NCBI GenBank assembly: GCA_026225475.1
Contig: JAMFSU010000151.1
Location: 1-37,928 of the forward strand
DNA: 37,928 nt
Origin: Duganella sp.
Lineage (GTDB): Bacteria > Pseudomonadota > Gammaproteobacteria > Burkholderiales > Burkholderiaceae_D
Direction of reading: 5' to 3'
Shown here piece by piece: positions 35,985 to 37,928 of the stretch (position 1 is its first letter; every line of letters begins with the position of its first letter). The notes beneath the pieces were generated by a model. The model had not been told where the DNA came from. It ran no database searches and saw only the letters and a program-made list of their open reading frames with translations. The translations under genes and the position numbers were made by a program.

Positions 35985-37343
35985 ATGGGTTGGGGATGGC
36001 AAAGATGGCTTACGGTATTCAGCCACCCAGCTGCATTATTGACAATAGCCCTCATAGCTATTCATCAGTCAATAATCGCTTCGTCGTCTTATTTTCTGAC
36101 GATGCTGATCGAGCTGTTTCAGCAAGGTGGTAACTACAGACATTACCTGTATCTGTATCTCGGCGCGATGTTGATTCCTTATCTGCCCGGCTGTCTATCC
36201 TTCATATCTTTGCAACGTTGGATCAATCGGGCACACCAAGGCTTCACCTACGGGGTTGCGCAGACCGCATACGGTCTGACGGAAAAATTTCGTGATTCGA
36301 TGGTTCGAGAGCAGGTTGAATCGATTGTTTCTCGGAATTCGTTTATTACGATCAAAGAATATCTGTCTTTTGTTCACGGATTTTTAGGTTTCGTTCTGAA
36401 TAGTGTACTAAGTATGCTCGTGCTTGGATTACTCCTTCCTGGTAATCTGCTGACTGGCTATTTTCTCAGCGTGACTCTTTGCGCTGGATTTATTCTTCTG
36501 GTCAATAGGGCCATCAGCACTCGCTCAGCAGAAATTGAAAATCGCTTTATCAGCTACAGCGACAGCTTGTCGTCAATCTGGGAAAACACAACTCTTGGCA
36601 ACAAGCTTAATTATAAAAATTGGGCATTTCAAAACTGGCATCTAGGGGAAAACTACTACAAGGGATCTAATGATCTTCAATCGCTTAAACAATGCGGAAA
36701 TCTTGTTCTGGCCGCCGCGGCATTAGGTCCCACCATTTATTTGGTATTGAGGGCCGTCGAGGATAATTCAGCACAGCCCGCGTTGGTAGCTGCGATCATC
36801 GTCAATCTCACACGTGTGTTTCATATTCTAAATTCCCTAAGTTCTTTGGTGAATCAACTTTTGGAATGGCCATCTATGAATGCACGTCTCAAAGTCATGT
36901 TCAGAGCAGAAGAACTTTTGTTGTCAGAGGCAGATATTCCTGCGAGACCTCTATCAGAAGTGACGCTCAACGGTCAACCGATCAGCGACTATGAATCAGT
37001 GGCAATATCCCTTAAACATGTCCAGCAGGGTCGGTTTACGATCCGAGGAGGAAATGGATCTGGGAAAAGCACGCTACTGCTAGTGTTAAAAAAGTTTTTT
37101 GGAGAGTCAGCCATTATGTTGCCCGCGCATCATGGGAGGCTTAGATGGGACAGCAGTAACGCCGACCTTTCAACTGGGCAGAGAACCTTGCAACAAATAA
37201 GCGAGATCGTGCGTGGGAATGATATAAGAGTCCTTTTATTTGACGAGTGGGATGCAAATCTTGATCAAAGCAATAGGGAAGCAGTCAATCAACTTTTGGA
37301 TGAAATTAGTTCAAAACTTGTCGTCATCGAGATCAGACATTGA
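35985..37343 (+). CDS. ABC exporter with a shortened ATPase domain
   Basis: This 452-residue protein has AGGAG 4 nt before the ATG at 35985. Residues 1-300 have about five to six hydrophobic segments, as in a type I exporter half-transporter. The ATPase part has Walker A GGNGSGKST (355-363), signature LSTGQ (395-399), Walker B VLLFDE (416-421) with D-loop ANLD, and the last residue His452 at the switch position. Only 32 residues separate Walker A from the signature (about 90-100 is usual), so the Q-loop and most of the helical subdomain are missing; the first beta-sheet part is also short. All catalytic motifs survive, so it may work as a homodimer to export the peptide. It follows the hydroxylase-like gene by 54 nt. 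Confidence 0.75.
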   Translation: MGWGWQRWLTVFSHPAALLTIALIAIHQSIIASSSYFLTMLIELFQQGGNYRHYLYLYLGAMLIPYLPGCLSFISLQRWINRAHQGFTYGVAQTAYGLTEKFRDSMVREQVESIVSRNSFITIKEYLSFVHGFLGFVLNSVLSMLVLGLLLPGNLLTGYFLSVTLCAGFILLVNRAISTRSAEIENRFISYSDSLSSIWENTTLGNKLNYKNWAFQNWHLGENYYKGSNDLQSLKQCGNLVLAAAALGPTIYLVLRAVEDNSAQPALVAAIIVNLTRVFHILNSLSSLVNQLLEWPSMNARLKVMFRAEELLLSEADIPARPLSEVTLNGQPISDYESVAISLKHVQQGRFTIRGGNGSGKSTLLLVLKKFFGESAIMLPAHHGRLRWDSSNADLSTGQRTLQQISEIVRGNDIRVLLFDEWDANLDQSNREAVNQLLDEISSKLVVIEIRH

Positions 37344-37354
37344 AGGAGACTTTT

Positions 37355-37837
37355 ATGCATGGGCAATCTTTAGCATCCGAACTTTTAGCAAACGATGATT
37401 TTACTAACAGCTATAGCAACTACAAATTCTGGAAAGGCCAAATTCCCAGGACTCAGATGCTCAACCTGTTCTCTTGGCAGCATCTGAACCATGCTTTGGC
37501 TACATTTAGAATAACAAATGATCGCCTTCGCTTGTCAGTGAAAGATGGTTACGAACAGCCCAATAATCAGGCCTTCCGTACGGTTCGCGATGCGTTCGGT
37601 CGTCCTACTGATGCACTTTCAATTAATGAGCTTCACCGCTTAATGGCGCAAGGGGTTACAGGTGTTCTGGAAGCCGTCAACGAGCTGTTCCCAGACATTG
37701 CCGCCTTCACTCAGGTGCTAGGTGCCCGATACTATGCACGCTCCACAGCGAATGCCTACTTCTCATTTGGGTCGACTTCTGGATTTGGTGCGCATAACGA
37801 TCGACGTCTCCCCATATTCAGTAGCAACCGGCTTTAG
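37355..37837 (+). pseudogene. JmjC/cupin-like oxygenase, truncated by an IS element
   Basis: AAGGAG 6 nt before the ATG; 11 nt after the exporter stop. The 160 residues start with FWKGQIPRTQMLNLFSWQHLNHALA, have GVTGVLEAVNELFPD and YYARSTANAYFSFG, and reach the iron-binding motif GFGAHND (His147, Asp149) of JmjC/cupin_4 hydroxylases (YcfD/ROX type). Such proteins are normally 280-400 residues, and after the HxD they continue with a conserved strand; here the sequence changes abruptly after Arg150 and ends after ten unrelated residues. The distal His ligand and fold are lost, so this copy is non-functional unless the remainder past the IS is joined. Probable role before damage: second hydroxylase for the same peptide. 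Confidence 0.7.
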
Positions 37838-37928
37838 AGTCAGGGGTTAATGTAGCCGCTTTCGCGGCCAGTTGCTTAGCGTAGGCTGACGGCGTCAGTC
37901 CACCCAAGGATTTCTTCGGTCGTTCCTC
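37801..37928 (-). mobile_element. IS3-family insertion sequence, one end (continues past window)
   Basis: Homology of the JmjC-like gene breaks near 37801, and a sequence with a CCCC-rich end (TCGACGTCTCCCC) follows, as in inverted repeats of IS2/IS3-type elements. Immediately inside is the C-terminal end of a transposase. The exact end and any target duplication cannot be fixed without the other side. Confidence 0.6.
37818..37928 (-). CDS. IS3-family transposase OrfB, C-terminal fragment
   Basis: The minus strand reads EERPKKSLGGLTPSAY, then AKQLAAKAATLTPDSK, ending at a TGA (37818-37820). The pattern RPxxSLGGLTPxAY is the usual C-terminus of IS3-family integrase-type transposases, just after the catalytic core. 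The rest of the gene, including the DDE residues, lies beyond the window edge. It interrupts the peptide locus. Confidence 0.8.
   Translation of the reverse strand, partial: EERPKKSLGGLTPSAYAKQLAAKAATLTPDSKAGCY

Overview
The window looks like a chromosomal segment of a Gram-negative betaproteobacterium. The trimeric porin, YkgJ/DUF3088 small proteins, SfnB/LLM sulfur genes and the proteins overall resemble Burkholderiales, most likely Oxalobacteraceae (Herbaspirillum/Collimonas-like). This is an inference from remembered protein families; no search was run. Most of the window is GC-rich housekeeping and catabolic DNA. The right end (about 34.7-37.9 kb) is visibly more AT-rich and looks acquired.

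Layout. 1-264: REP-like double hairpin and a short 8-bp tandem repeat. 265-2332 (minus): IclR regulator and a porin. 2742-10038 (plus): an oxidative, non-phosphorylating L-fucose pathway (FucD, L-fucose dehydrogenase, mutarotase, an RbsA/RbsC/RbsB-type importer, lactonase); the steps after 2-keto-3-deoxy-L-fuconate are not in the window. 10156-14107: DUF3088, then an organosulfur set (LLM flavin monooxygenase, MetQ-type binding protein without its ATPase/permease, SfnB-like flavoprotein). 14500-16168: small secreted protein, LysR regulator, YkgJ-type Cys-cluster protein.

16217-25733 is a divergent catabolic locus. The left arm (minus) is acyl-CoA dehydrogenase, TetR, PaaK-like CoA ligase and a NitT/TauT binding protein. 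The right arm (plus) is an isocitrate-lyase/PEP-mutase-type lyase, LeuC-like and LeuD-like hydratase subunits, and the NitT/TauT ATPase and permease. The importer is split over both arms. The lyase plus hydratase combination recalls 2,3-dimethylmalate metabolism, but residues in the substrate loops are altered, so the substrate is unknown.

25837-32192: ArsC, two adjacent UppP paralogues (the second has Gln in place of the first catalytic Glu), RecQ, a periplasmic adhesin-E/S1C protease fusion, and TrmB. 32193-34400: remnant of a chemoreceptor gene and a HipBA toxin-antitoxin pair behind three copies of a 10-bp operator-like motif. 34562-34635: tRNA-Gly(CCC).

34837-37928 is the most unusual part: a 53-residue peptide gene with a strong ribosome binding site, an intercistronic hairpin, a protein resembling HExxH-type peptide beta-hydroxylases, an ABC exporter with an extremely shortened nucleotide-binding domain, and a JmjC/cupin-like oxygenase cut off right after its HxD motif by an IS3-family element that runs out of the window. 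I read this as a candidate ribosomally made, hydroxylated peptide (RiPP-like) locus, recently broken by the IS.
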